Part shown: piece by piece, positions 1 to 9,345 of the stretch
Layout: every line of letters begins with the position of its first letter
How positions within the stretch are numbered: the first letter of the stretch is position 1
Assembly: GCA_028456385.1 (NCBI GenBank)
Contig: JALNQF010000614.1
Coordinates: 1-19,582, forward strand
Direction: 5' to 3'
From: Ophiosphaerella korrae
Lineage: Eukaryota > Ascomycota > Dothideomycetes > Pleosporales > Phaeosphaeriaceae
Length of the DNA stretch: 19,582 nucleotides
Position numbers and translations under genes: made by a program
Notes under the pieces: generated by a model
The model's input: only the letters and a program-made list of their open reading frames with translations
What the model was told of the DNA's origin: nothing
Databases searched by the model: none

Positions 1-171
1 ATTAAATTTTAAAAGAAGTATACGTAGATTATAAAGGAATAACTAAGGTATATATTATAATTCTATAATAAATACTACATAATAAGTAATTTTTAAAAGA
101 AGATATTAATCTATTATTACTTTTAGTTTAAGATTAAATTAGTAATACTATTAAAAGCTAGTATATATAAT

Positions 172-348
172 ATAACGAGTTAACTACAAGGTAATACAAC
201 GAGTTAACTATAAGCTAATACAACGAGTTAACTATAAGCTAATAAGATAAGTTAACTATAAGCTAATACGATAAGTTACTGCGAGCTAATGCAACGAGTT
301 AACTTTAAGTTAATAAGATAAGTAACTGCAAGCTAACTATAAGTTAAT
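172..348. repeat. 24-bp tandem repeat, about 7 units
   Basis: The core AACGAGTTAACTATAAGCTA recurs every 24 bp (starts near 174, 198, 222, 246) and then decays by transitions such as ACGAG to GATAAG. The array ends just before the left copy of the direct repeat. Non-coding. The stretch 1-171 before it is AT-rich with nothing recognisable. Confidence 0.85.
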
Positions 349-352
349 ATTT

Positions 353-600
353 TGTCTATATTAGAGGTTTGAAATCGCTCTATACAAAGGACAATATCGA
401 GGTATAGTGCCTCTATTACTTTTAAACTTTACGACGCTGTATCTTAATAATAAGAAGAGATATAAGAAATTAAATTAAAGATTTAGAATCGCAGCGTCTT
501 ATTATACAAGTAAGATAATATAAAGGACAAGATCGAAGGACAACATAGACTATCTTAGTAGTAATACGCTAGGTATATTGTAAAATCCAATACATATACA
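353..600 (+). repeat. Left copy of a ~250-bp direct repeat (LTR-like)
   Basis: This segment is repeated in the same orientation at 18841-19411. Shared landmarks in order are TTAGAGGTT, GGACAATATCGAGGTA, AAGAAGAGATATAAGAAATT, AAAGATTTAGAATCGCAG, ATACGCTAGGTATATTGT and CCAATACATATA. It starts TGTCTA and ends ATATACA, so it has TG...CA ends like an LTR, but no convincing 5-bp target duplication is visible outside. Relative to the right copy it lacks one segment between two ACAAG words, and most differences are C/T or G/A transitions. It could be an LTR, a solo LTR or another dispersed or subtelomeric repeat. Confidence 0.75.
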
Positions 601-727
601 GCTTATAGTTTACCCCTACTATAGTTTACCTACCCTCCTTACAGCTTATAGTTTACTCCCTCCCTTACGCTTTATCTATAGGTCCTCTATAGGTCTACTA
701 TAGGTACACCCCCTATCTAGGGCTACT
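601..727. other. Short imperfect repeats, no gene
   Basis: CTTATAGTTTAC-type words (around 601, 642) and CTATAGGT words (around 675-705) recur imperfectly. The stretch is pyrimidine-rich and non-coding. Confidence 0.4.
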
Positions 728-767
728 AGGATATTAGTACTTTTTCTAATAAAAGTACTAATCTCCT
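728..767. repeat. Dispersed palindrome, copy 1
   Basis: The left arm AGGATATTAGTACTTTT (728-744) pairs with AAAAGTACTAATCTCCT (751-767), 16 of 17 positions, around a 6-base loop. It is a member of the family seen at 3018, 5088, 10743, 10981 and 18591, whose arms share the core GGAGATTAG(T/C)ACTTTTT. Confidence 0.8.
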
Positions 768-869
768 ACCTCTTACCCTCTTTAAATACTACATCGTTGT
801 ACGCATAATATTGTATTTTATATTACTTTGTTATTAATATAACATTTTGTTCTATATACTATTATAATT

Positions 870-1055
870 AATGTAATATTATATTCCCTCCCTATTATAT
901 TCTAATAAATATATAATATACTACTTTACACCTATATTATACCCTAATTAATGTAATATCCTACTTTACACCTATATTACATCCTAATCAATGTAATATC
1001 CTACTTTACACCTATATTACATCCTAATTAATATAATATCTTACTTTATGCCTAG
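870..1055. repeat. 40-bp tandem repeat
   Basis: CTACTTTACACCTATATTA begins at 921, 961 and 1001, with a decayed copy at 1041, giving an exact 40-bp period. A more diverged unit (AATGTAATATTATATTCC) precedes it near 870. Non-coding. 780-870 is AT-rich with no recognisable feature. Confidence 0.85.
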
Positions 1056-1064
1056 AATCTAATA

Positions 1065-1850
1065 AACTTCCTGCTATAGTTATTCTCCCCCTCTACTACT
1101 ACCTCTATTACACTTTTACCTATCCTTCTAGACCTTAGAACTACCTAATTATTATAACCGCAACTCCTCTCTACTTACTCTATTAACTTCTCCTTGTCTA
1201 CCTACCTAAACACGAATATAAACACTTAGACTACTATTAGGTACTCTTTAATCGCTCTCCTAATTACCTATAGTTACTCTACAATATCTACAACTACTAA
1301 CTCTATCTCCTATACTATACTCTTACTTATCTTTCGTAGATTAACTATTGTATATAGTACCCCTATCGTATATAATAATTCTACTAAGTACTATATACCT
1401 TCTAGTACTCCCTCTACTTAGCTCTTATCTACTAACCCCTATACCCTAACTATAAACTTTAACTAGTAGCCTTAGTAGTTATTACCTATAAATAACCTAA
1501 GGTATTCGTAGTACTATCTAATTACCTTAGGAATAATTAACAGCGTAATCTTAATTATAAATTTATAGACCCGCACTAATATATAAAGTACCCTAAGCCT
1601 TATCTATAGTATATAGAGCTTACTTGCCTAAATTAAACTTAGTACTATATATCCTATACTACCCTTGTTATTATATAAACCTTATTATACCGAAGCCTAA
1701 AGTGCGTTATTACTTAAGGCTAAATATACTTAGTAATTGTATATTAATGCTTCTAAGTATATACTTATATATACTATAACTAAACTACTATTTTTAACAA
1801 CTAGTAATAGGAGAGGAATTATATTATCCCTAGCTTATTCTATAACATAT
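1065..1850 (-). pseudogene. Degenerate coding stretch downstream of the SNF2 pseudogene
   Basis: Read on the minus strand, one frame from about 1850 to 1065 gives a protein-like product of roughly 260 codons, broken only by TAG and TAA. Readable pieces include LALSNNAL near 1715, VIRQYYEYLRLFIGNN near 1510 and RRAIKEYLIVV near 1240. No family was recognised. It lies in a different frame from the SNF2 pseudogene (codon starts at coordinate mod 3 = 2 instead of 0), with the 33-bp repeat array between them. It may therefore be the frameshifted C-terminus of the same gene or a separate gene. Coding status rests on frame openness and amino-acid texture alone. Confidence 0.4.
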
Positions 1851-1906
1851 ACAATATTTAAAAGAGTAAGTTAGAGAGAGTTAAGATATAGACTAATCGA
1901 GTAATT

Positions 1907-2048
1907 AAGAGAGTAGAGAGAAAGAGTAATAGAGTAACTAAGAAAGTAGAGAGAAAGAGTAATAGAGTAACTAAAAGAGTAGAGAGAAAGAGTAATAGAG
2001 TAATCGAGAGAGTAGAGAGAAGGAGTAATAGAGTAATTAAGAGAGTAG
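1907..2048. repeat. 33-bp minisatellite, about 4.3 units
   Basis: The word GTAGAGAGAAAGAGTAATAG recurs at 1913, 1946, 1979 and 2012, and GTAGA again at 2045, with an exact 33-bp period. Thirty-three is a multiple of three, and the array lies in phase with the minus-strand frame of the SNF2 pseudogene. There it would read as an 11-residue repeat rich in Leu, Ser and Tyr, so it may have been a coding repeat near that protein's C-terminus. Confidence 0.85.
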
Positions 2049-3017
2049 ATTTATCTTACACTCTAAATCCCTACTAACCCTAAATAGGCTTACTCTTAGA
2101 GACACTACACTCTACAAATCTACTAGTAAAACTAGGATCTATTTACTACTATCTAATTTGCTTATACTTTCTAATTACCTAACTACTGTTACATTTACTA
2201 TACTAGTATAGGCTAACCTACTATCTACTGTATCTACTACACTAGTATAGGCTAATATACTATTTACTATATCTTACTTACCTAAACCCTATAGTACTCT
2301 AAATATACCCTACTTACCTATATTGTCCTTACCTACTTTATCCTTACTACTATTATCTTTGCTATCTTTACTACTATCTATCTCTAACTTAGGAGGGCTA
2401 GTCTCTAGAATCTTAATTAGCTTACTATGTCTACGTTGTAGTAGTGTACTAAAAGTATCCTCGTTATCGCTATTATTACTAACTAACCTATCTTTCTGTA
2501 CCTACGCTTGTATCGCCTTCCTAGCTTTAAGACTAAGTAGTACTTAGTTCCCCCTATACCTTACTAAAGTAATCGCTAGCTACTTTACTAATATTGATTG
2601 TGTAAACTTAGCATCGAAAAACTACTCCCTATTATCTTCTTCCTTAGTATCTAAATTTATTATACTCCCTTTATCCTCCTAATTATTCTAATTATCCTAC
2701 TCTATAATACTAGCTAAGAATAGGTTATACTATAAATTCCTTACTACTCTTAACTTAGATAACTATACTGTTATACCTTGCAGCTTGTCTATAGTCTTGA
2801 CTTAGTCTATATCTATATAAGGGCGAGAGTTAAGTATATTACCTAGTATATCTATATACTTTGTAACTAAACTACGCTCCTTTATACTAAATACCTTACT
2901 AGACTTATACATTACCTATAAAATATTGCTATATAGTTGTTATATAAAGCTCCCTACTATACTTTTAGGGCCTATACTACATTAGTATATCTTATTATCT
3001 CCTAATAGTAGGGCGCC

Positions 3018-3059
3018 TAGGAGATTAGCTCTTTTTCCTTAAAAAGACTAAATCTCCTA
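3018..3059. repeat. Dispersed palindrome, copy 2
   Basis: The arms TAGGAGATTAGCTCTTTTT (3018-3036) and its near inverse (3041-3059) flank a 4-base loop. The element is 42 bp, a multiple of three, and the SNF2 minus-strand frame is the same on both sides, so it could be a tolerated insertion or lie near the original gene end. Confidence 0.75.
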
Positions 3060-5087
3060 TATACCCTCTACACTAAACACCTATAACTTACTAGCTTCTA
3101 GTAGATTGTCGTACGCTACCTCCTATTTAGGATAGGACCTATATATTACTTGCCTACTCTCTAGGATTACAAACCCTTGTAGTCTACTAACGTTAAATTT
3201 AATTTACTCTAGTACCTCTTCTTCTCCTTCCTTGCTAATTTCTCTAATTGTTATATATATTAGTATTGCTAAATTTATACCTACTATTAATACTAGTATA
3301 GTATAGAAAAGGCTCTTAAGTAGTATATTTAAGTTCTATAACTTATTGTTAAAAAGCTCTATAATAAGTACCTATTAGTCTTAACTAATCTATACTAAAC
3401 GCCTAATCCCCTACATAAATACTATTATTAATACGTATAGCCCTATTATAATTATCTACGCACAAAAGTCTTGTAAGTTAAGCCTAGTATTTTAGTTAAT
3501 ACTAAGAATAATAATATTAATATTAAACTTATATACTATCTTGTTCCTCTCTAAAGCCTACCTTACTAGTGCCTAGTAAAAGTTAGCTAATGTCTTGTTC
3601 TTCTCTTTAGGTGCGTATTTAGTAAGTAGAGCCTTAGACTGCATCTTATAAAGGTTAAGCAAGTAGTTAATAATCTACTACTTAAATAGATTCTAACTAA
3701 AAATTACTACCTTCTCTCCTTTAACTAGAACCTATTACTTAATTAAGGCTAAGAGTATATAAATCTACTCTAAGTGTACTATAAATATCCCTATAAAAAC
3801 TATATTGTTTTCTTTTATATCTACTAGTAGCTTATCTAGTAATAGCTCTAGATTGTACTACTTAATATCCTTTATAATCGTCTATAGTACTACTCTATAC
3901 TTTCTATAATTATATAGAGTATATAGCTACTCTAGCCTCTTATTATCCTTAACTTAGTAGAATAACCTAGCTACTGTAAGTATGTAGTAGAAGTATGCTA
4001 GGCTAAGTAACTAAGAGTATTACCTATTTAGTCTTATTACACTAGACTTAGTATTATGCGTGTATAGCTTTAACAAAAATAGCTTAACTAGCTTATTATA
4101 CTTCTTTATTACTTCCTTACTATTACTAATATAGAGTTAGTACACGCTGTACTTTAGTAGTAGGCTACCTACAATATATATATTACTATTAGGGTAGGTA
4201 ATATACTTAGAGTTATACTTCTACTTTGTTATTACCTCGTCCTACATAATTTTTAAAACTCGCCCTTACTCTACTCCTTGTTTCTAATAGCTAATCTACT
4301 TCTAGAACGCAAAAGCTATAATATAGTATAGTTAAGTTTCTAGTAGAGTGTTATTGTTATAAACATTAGTACTTAGGTTTAATACAATAAAGGTTACTAC
4401 TAAATAGTCTACATCTAGGTTATAGAGTAGCTTTAATTAAGTCCTAAACGTATTAGTGCGCTAAGGTACTAGTGTTGCTAATATTAACCTATAAAACATA
4501 GCCTATACCTTATTAATTGCAAAAAACACTTACGTCTTATCTCTTTGTAAAATCTAGTACTTATCTAAAACTATATAGAGTATAAGCCCTTTAAGTAAAA
4601 ATAGGTATAAGATTACTATACTAGTTAACGCAATAAACTCTATCTAGTTATCTTACTTCTTATAGTTAACTACCTAGTTCTACTTAGCCTACTTACGCAC
4701 TTTTCTTGCTCTATATCGTAATATAAACGTCTAATAGGTTGTAATAAGAATTATATATCGCGTATAAATATATCCTAGATTAAATATTGTACTATTGCAT
4801 AAGAGGTTGCCCTAGAAGCGCTTAACTCCTAGCAGCAACACTTACTCCTTCTCGTTGTTACTTATCCTATAAATATACACGTTAAAGCTATTACTAAACA
4901 AAGCTATATTACGTACTACTTATATTACTAAATAAGACTATATTAGCTAAAACAATACACGTAGCTAATAGTACTCTTTAATCTCTATAAAGTCTACCTT
5001 GTCGCGCAACTTACTTAACTCGTTTAGCTTATAGTTAATTGTCTATATTCTAATTAGTACTACTACTTATAGGAGAGCCCTATAGGA

Positions 5088-5146
5088 GTAGCAAGAGATT
5101 AGCACTTTTTTTTTCTTTCTAATAAAAAGTACTAATCTCCTACTAC
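5088..5146. mobile_element. Palindromic insertion (copy 3) inside the SNF2 pseudogene
   Basis: The 23-base arms 5088-5110 and 5124-5146 match at 20 of 23 positions, and all three differences are transitions. The loop is short and T-rich. Upstream of it the SNF2 frame has codon starts at mod 3 = 2, downstream at mod 3 = 0. Subtracting the 59 bp puts the two frames in register at a codon boundary (5147-5149 then 5085-5087). That makes it an insertion and not native coding sequence. It is MITE-like in size and symmetry. No clear target duplication was found and no encoded protein is present. An intron is a less likely alternative because of the near-perfect symmetry and the dispersed sister copies. 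Confidence 0.65.
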
Positions 5147-6294
5147 CCTACACGTATACAGTATACTTACTACTAGTATTATAGCTAATATTAAATTTAT
5201 CTTGCCTAGCCCTATACTATCTATAATAAGATAGCTACGGCGCCCCTTACTTATCGTTAATTACTGCTTTACTAGGTCGATAATCTTACCTATACTAGTT
5301 ACCTGCGGCTAAAATAGTAGTGCTAACTTTTACCTAGGTATAACTAGGTAACTATAATACTTAATTCCTAGTTTTATAAGTCTAGCCTTATACTCTTTTA
5401 CTATTATTTTAGATATAGTAAATAGCTTATCTAGGTTGTATACTCTATTATAGTACGTGTTGTTGTTGCAATCTATTCTTGTAAATAGATTACTAGTAAT
5501 ACTCTTAGAAGGACTAGGCTTAATATTAAGTTTATTAATAACCTTTACTTTATCTATAGCTAACTTATTATTACTTTCTACTTTATCTATCTCTTTCTTA
5601 AATAAGAACTATACTTATTAAATGTATTTACGTAATTCTATAGTAATCTAGTTAATTGCTACAATCTATACCTTCTTAAAATACCTTACTACTTCTACTA
5701 CTTTACTCTTGCTTTATTACCCTTCTATATTATCTAGCTAGAGCTACTTTTAGACTACCTTAGACGAATTCTTCTTATTATACTTTAATCTATTAATCTA
5801 GTTAACTAGTTTTTTTCTATAGCTATAGCTAATTAAATAATTAGCTATAAGAAGTCTAGCTCTACTTATAGGTATCTTGTAAAACTACTACTACTTTAGA
5901 TTAATATAGTTGTTATTTCTAGTTAGACTCTTTTAGATCTAGCTAATTGTAGTAGACTACCTAATTATCTTACTAGTATAAGTATTAGGCTGCCTAAAGT
6001 ACTTATATCTTATTAACTTATAAATGTTGCACTTAATAATATTATCTACTTAGTACCTCTTCTATCTCCCTTTAGTGTTAGGTATTAATACTAGTTTCTT
6101 AGTAGTTACTCTACTAGATAATACAGCTAAGGCCTATCCTTAAGTGCGTAGTACTAGTATAGTAACTTACTAGATTCTACTATTACGTCTTCTAGTTACC
6201 TTAGTATTAAGAAGTTAGGAGGCTATTCTAACTTTACCCTTATTTATAGTATCCTTACTTGTATTTATCTTTTAGCTCCTAGTTGTTTTTGCTA

Positions 6295-6460
6295 GTATAG
6301 TAGTAGACTTAATAGTTAGCTTAGTAGTTAGCTTAGTAGGTAGCTTAATAGTTGTCTTAATAGTTATTTTAGTAGTTACCTTAGTAAGTAGCTTAATAGT
6401 TATCTTAGTAGGTAGCTTAATAGTTATTTTAGTAGCTATCTTAGTAGCTGTCTTAATAAT
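6295..6460. repeat. 12-bp in-frame repeat encoding Lys/Thr tetrapeptides
   Basis: The + strand shows CTTAGTAGTTAG / CTTAATAGTTAT words every 12 bp. In the minus-strand SNF2 frame they read as K-(L/I/V)-(P/T)-T type tetrapeptides, for example TATKIATKITIK. This is a low-complexity basic segment near the N-terminus of the SNF2 pseudogene, similar in texture to basic histone-H1-like tails. Confidence 0.7.
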
Positions 6461-6822
6461 ACTCTTATTAGCCCTATTACTACCTCTAGTATTCTTAAGC
6501 TTATTATCTAACTAGGTAACAAACTTAGTTAATATTACTACTATAGTGTAGTAGTGTCCTAGTGTCCTATACTACGCTGTAGTAGGCTCCGTGCATTAAA
6601 CTTTATTGATATTAGTGTACTTAATGCACTTAGCGTCTTATATAAGTTTAGCTAGTTAGCTATATAGACGCTATAGTTGTGTTATTTTCGTGTTACGCGA
6701 ATTTCGCGCGTGCTTAATTTAGGAAAGCGTAATTTATAAGTATTAGTTAGGTATTAGTTGTTAATAGAATCTCCTTTTATACCGCGTTATTAGGGCGGCC
6801 TCCTTGCTCGTGTGTGCATAGA

Positions 6823-6829
6823 GTATAAA
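6823..6829 (+). promoter_or_regulatory. TATA box (TATAAAT)
   Basis: TATAAAT lies about 240 bases before the ATG at 7066, upstream of the plus-strand capsid-position gene. The window is AT-rich, so chance occurrence is possible. Confidence 0.35.
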
Positions 6830-6863
6830 TGTAGGCTGATTCTACCTTACCTTGTATTAAATT

Positions 6864-6889
6864 TAGTAGGTCTAATATTACCTATACTA
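6864..6889 (+). promoter_or_regulatory. Candidate rolling-circle origin: TAATATTAC in an imperfect hairpin
   Basis: TAATATTAC (6873-6881) is the nonanucleotide nicked by geminivirus-type Rep. It sits between TAGTAGG (6864-6870) and CCTATACTA (6881-6889), which pair as TAGTA..GG with a two-base bulge. The stem is short and the last C of the nonamer falls in it, which is not ideal. The position, about 185 bases before the plus-strand gene, suits a long intergenic region. The same nonamer also occurs at 6530 and 9681 without an obvious hairpin, so chance cannot be excluded. Confidence 0.4.
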
Positions 6890-7065
6890 TAATATATAAG
6901 CTATGCTACACGCTATATTTTTGCGTAGAATATGTATCCTTGTTGTTAATTTTATCGCTCTCGCTGTAGCTACAGCCTAATTTGTTTTACTAGTTTTAGA
7001 AACTAGCGTTAGTTTTTAGGCGCGCGTCCTTATTTTCGTCGTTGTTATTAGTCTTTTTATTAGCG

Positions 7066-8043
7066 ATGCCTTTTAGTCGTAGGGGTAGTTATCGCTATTA
7101 TTATCTTAGTTAGGTTCTAGGCAGGTTTGCCCGCAATATCTAGAATATTACTTAGCCTAGTTAATCCTTTATAGGGAAACTCGTTTCGTCAGAGGGTTAT
7201 CCTGTGCAGTTTAATTATCTAGTTAGTATAGATAATACCTGTTTTATCCTTCTTATACAAGAGCTTTGTCTTCTTGCGCTCTATAGAGGTAGTCTTAGTT
7301 CTATCCTTACCTATAGTACTAGTATCTAGTTTAAGGTCTTAGCTTCCTATAATTACTCTATGCGCGTTATTACGGCACAGTGCTATCGTTCTACGCCGCT
7401 TTTTACTTAGTACAATACCTATACTAACTACATCTATTATATAGATCCTACTACGTCGTTTAGAGTTCTTAGGGAGTCTAATTATGTAGGCACACCTTTT
7501 ATTTATAATACTTAGCATCCTATTTTAGTAAAAGATAACAATGTTCCTACAGTATATTCGCCTATATCGCTAGAGTTTCGCAGGGGCAAGATTTATTTAG
7601 ATTAGACGTTTTATAGTCGTAGTGCTAGCGCTAATTATAGAGATGCGCGACCTTTTAACGTTTAGGTTAATTTTAACTAGTATTTAGCGTTAGACGAAGA
7701 TTCGACAGTAGAGGGGGCTGTTAATCCTAATAGTATTTAGCGTTTTAGGTTTTATTTTTTTATTATTGTTTATATTAGTTGTTTTAGTTTAGAGCGCAAT
7801 ACGTATTGTTATCCTTTAGTATAGGATATGCAGCTTAGTAGTAATAATAAGGGTAGTCTAGCTAGTAAGGTAAAGGCGGGGACTAAGAGGCCTCAACCTA
7901 TTTCGTCTTCTTTAGCTGTATCTAAGGCTAAGACTATTATTTTGCCGGAGTTTTAGAGGCAAGCTTAGAAATTTCTAGCTATTAAGGTTAGGAAAGTTTC
8001 TATATGTTTTTATTAGCGCAATATACCTAATAATAGTCCTTAA
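7066..8043 (+). pseudogene. Probable capsid protein gene of an endogenous CRESS-DNA virus, RIP-inactivated
   Basis: From the ATG at 7066 a single frame runs 325 codons to TAA at 8041-8043, interrupted by about 15 stops that are all TAG or TAA. The product begins MPFSRRGSYRYYY, a basic N-terminus, and continues with aromatic and beta-prone sequence, as expected for a jelly-roll capsid. No diagnostic capsid motif was recognised, so the call rests on architecture: size within the usual 280-340 residues, the basic N-terminus, and a tail-to-tail arrangement with a clear Rep gene whose end meets this one at 8043/8044, as in ambisense genomoviruses and related viruses. The antisense frame also has few stops, so the coding strand is not certain from openness alone. 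No intact product can be made. Confidence 0.5.
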
Positions 8044-9345
8044 TTATATAATATTCTATTTCTATCTAAATTTACTATCCTCCTCTACGTCTTCTATAAT
8101 TTGTTCTAGCAGCGATAAGGTTGCTAACTCTACTAATCCTTCTCTCTAGTCTCTAATAAAAAGTAGGGTTATAATTTCGACTATTTCTACGTTTCCTTAG
8201 ATCTAACTTACGTCTACCCCTAGGTATTCTTAGGGATCTATATTGCTAAGATAGATATAGGGCTTTACCTATGCTTATATCCTCTTTTTAGGTTTATACT
8301 TGTCTATAATAGAGAAGTCCTATTAGTACCCTAGTAATTATTTGTAATAGCGAAACATGTCGCTATTATAGAGTAGAACGTTATCTATAATAAGGTACTT
8401 GTAGTTAGAGTTAATTACTAATAAGTCCTAGTTTCTAGCTATATATCCGTATTTTCCGTATAAGCGTGCCTAGGTTATTTTATATAGTTGTGTTTCGCCC
8501 TATAAGTAAAGTATTTTTAGTTGTAAGGGTTCTATAATTAGATAGTTAGTAGAGCGCTCTAAGTAGAGAGCGAGGTAGTACAAGAGTAGTATAAGTATTA
8601 AGTTTGCTTACGTAATAAAGTATTGTATAAATACCCCTAGTAGAGGTCTATTTCTACGCCCTCAAGCTTAGGGGGGGAGGAGGGCCTATAGAGGAGGCCG
8701 AGGCTAGAAGCTAGCTAACGTAGGGGGGACCCCCCTATATAACAAGTATAAGAGTAAGGACTTACTTTTGTGTAGGTTTTGTCAGACCTATCTAAAGAGT
8801 AGTTTAGGTATTTCTACCTATTCTCTGCGTTTACGTAGTAGTTCGTATTCTAGGATTATTTCTTTATATGTATCCTAGTAGTATACCTAGATATTGTTAT
8901 AGTGTAAGATAAGATCACGAGGTTTTTTAGCTTAGAAGTTAGCAAGGAAGTTGTCCTTATATTCTTCTATAACTACTACTTTCTAGAATACGTCTTTTAC
9001 TTTGTCGCGCCTAACTTCGTTTCCTATTATACTACCTACGTAGGTAGCGCCTTTTTTTTTGTAGTATTTTACTACTACTTTTTCGTTTTTAGTTCGCTAG
9101 ATATTTAGGTAGAATCCGCGAATATTAAAGAATCTTAGAGATTTAATATTCCTTTTAGTCTTCTATTTACTAATAATATAAAAATGTAGGGTACTGTCTT
9201 TATAGAGCTCTCGCGCTGCGTAGAACTCGTAGAAGTTTTACGTTTTAACTCTAGCAAGAAAATCCTCGTTTATTAGGGTGCACTTTAGGAACGTTAAGAA
9301 TACACTCTATATAGCTAGTTAGAAAGGTATGTTTTTGTCGCGTAG
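8044..9345 (-). pseudogene. rep: Endogenous CRESS-DNA virus Rep (geminivirus/genomovirus type), RIP-inactivated
   Basis: Rep nicks the viral origin and drives rolling-circle replication, using an HUH endonuclease and an SF3 helicase. All domains lie in one minus-strand frame (mod 3 = 1) in the correct order: motif I FLTF (9289-9300); motif II TLHFYI (9175-9192), where the second His position is now Tyr; a GRS-like segment reading RFFNIRGFY (about 9100-9130); motif III region KYYKKKG (9049-9069); Walker A region GETQLYK (8479-8499, decayed); Walker B as LIIDN (8380-8394); motif C YLSN (8242-8253), followed by DP. The GRS segment and the DKY..KK text after Walker B point to the geminivirus/genomovirus lineage, and a fungal host favours Genomoviridae. 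The stops are RIP-type, except two TGA codons that bracket a GC-rich stretch (8662, 8782). The start is uncertain (about 9345) and the frame stays open a little further upstream. Confidence 0.9.
8654..8787 (-). other. GC-rich inter-domain stretch in rep, likely intron or insertion
   Basis: Between the endonuclease and helicase domains of rep lies a stretch with runs such as GGGGGGGAGGAGGG (8670-8683) and GGGGGGACCCCCC (8732-8744), unlike the AT-rich surroundings. It is bracketed by the only two TGA codons noted in the helicase-linked part of the rep frame (8662-8664 and 8782-8784). A GTAAGT donor-like word is present on the minus strand at 8765-8760, with AG acceptor candidates near 8654. Genomovirus rep genes commonly carry an intron between these domains. 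Exact boundaries are not resolved. Confidence 0.45.

Larger units (their letters stand above)
2050..6540 (-). pseudogene. RIP-inactivated SNF2-family helicase/ATPase
   Basis: This is a minus-strand frame of about 1,480 codons with many TAG/TAA stops and no TGA noticed. The N-terminal part (6540-5640) has a Lys/Thr tetrapeptide repeat and then a basic, possibly coiled-coil stretch. Helicase motifs follow in SNF2 order: motif I with GLGK at 5201-5212, motif II as LDKY at 4557-4568 (expected DE replaced), motif III near 4461-4487, motif IV as KVVIFS at 3696-3713, motif V as TRLNLQ at 3471-3488, and motif VI as GIRRLV plus IS at 3384-3410. A long charged C-terminal region (EEDN, SNNSDNED, KDSKDNSSKDK) continues to about 2050. 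SNF2 proteins are ATP-driven DNA translocases that remodel chromatin or act in repair. The substrate here is unknown. The frame changes once, exactly at the palindrome 5088-5146. The start is unclear because ATG decays to ATA; an ATA at 6533-6535 is a candidate. Confidence 0.85.
6541..7065. promoter_or_regulatory. Intergenic region with hairpins; right part is a candidate viral long intergenic region
   Basis: This gap lies between the SNF2 start (left, minus) and the plus-strand viral-type gene (right). It is less RIP-altered than its flanks, with CpG clusters. Visible palindromes are GTGCATTAA / TTAATGCAC (6591-6599 with 6621-6629), CGCGAATTTCGCG (6696-6708), CTGTAGCTACAG (6964-6975) and CTAGTTT / AAACTAG (6990-7006). 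A TATA box lies at 6823-6829. The left half probably holds the SNF2 promoter. The virus junction has not been located. Confidence 0.5.

Noticed and set aside
172..348. CRISPR-like array
   Set aside because: Units are contiguous 24-bp tandem repeats without unique spacers, in a eukaryotic context.
2323..2547. 74-codon ATG frame on the plus strand, Leu/Ser-rich
   Set aside because: It is the shadow of the minus-strand SNF2 C-terminal region, which reads better there (HSKLIKILETSPPKLEID). The Leu/Ser richness comes from the complementary codons.
6530..6538. Second TAATATTAC as viral origin
   Set aside because: It lies at the N-terminal end of the SNF2 pseudogene with no pairing flanks. The AT-rich background makes chance matches likely.
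7066..8043. Antisense frame through the capsid-position gene, also with few stops
   Set aside because: It contains a TGA near 7190 and yields a Lys/Arg/Thr/Ile-rich product typical of an antisense reading. The plus frame has an ATG, a basic N-terminus and an end matching the convergent rep. Not fully excluded.
9051..9060. T10 homopolymer as a frameshift site in rep
   Set aside because: The same frame holds on both sides (motif III and the Walker motifs all have codon starts at mod 3 = 1), so no net shift occurred here.
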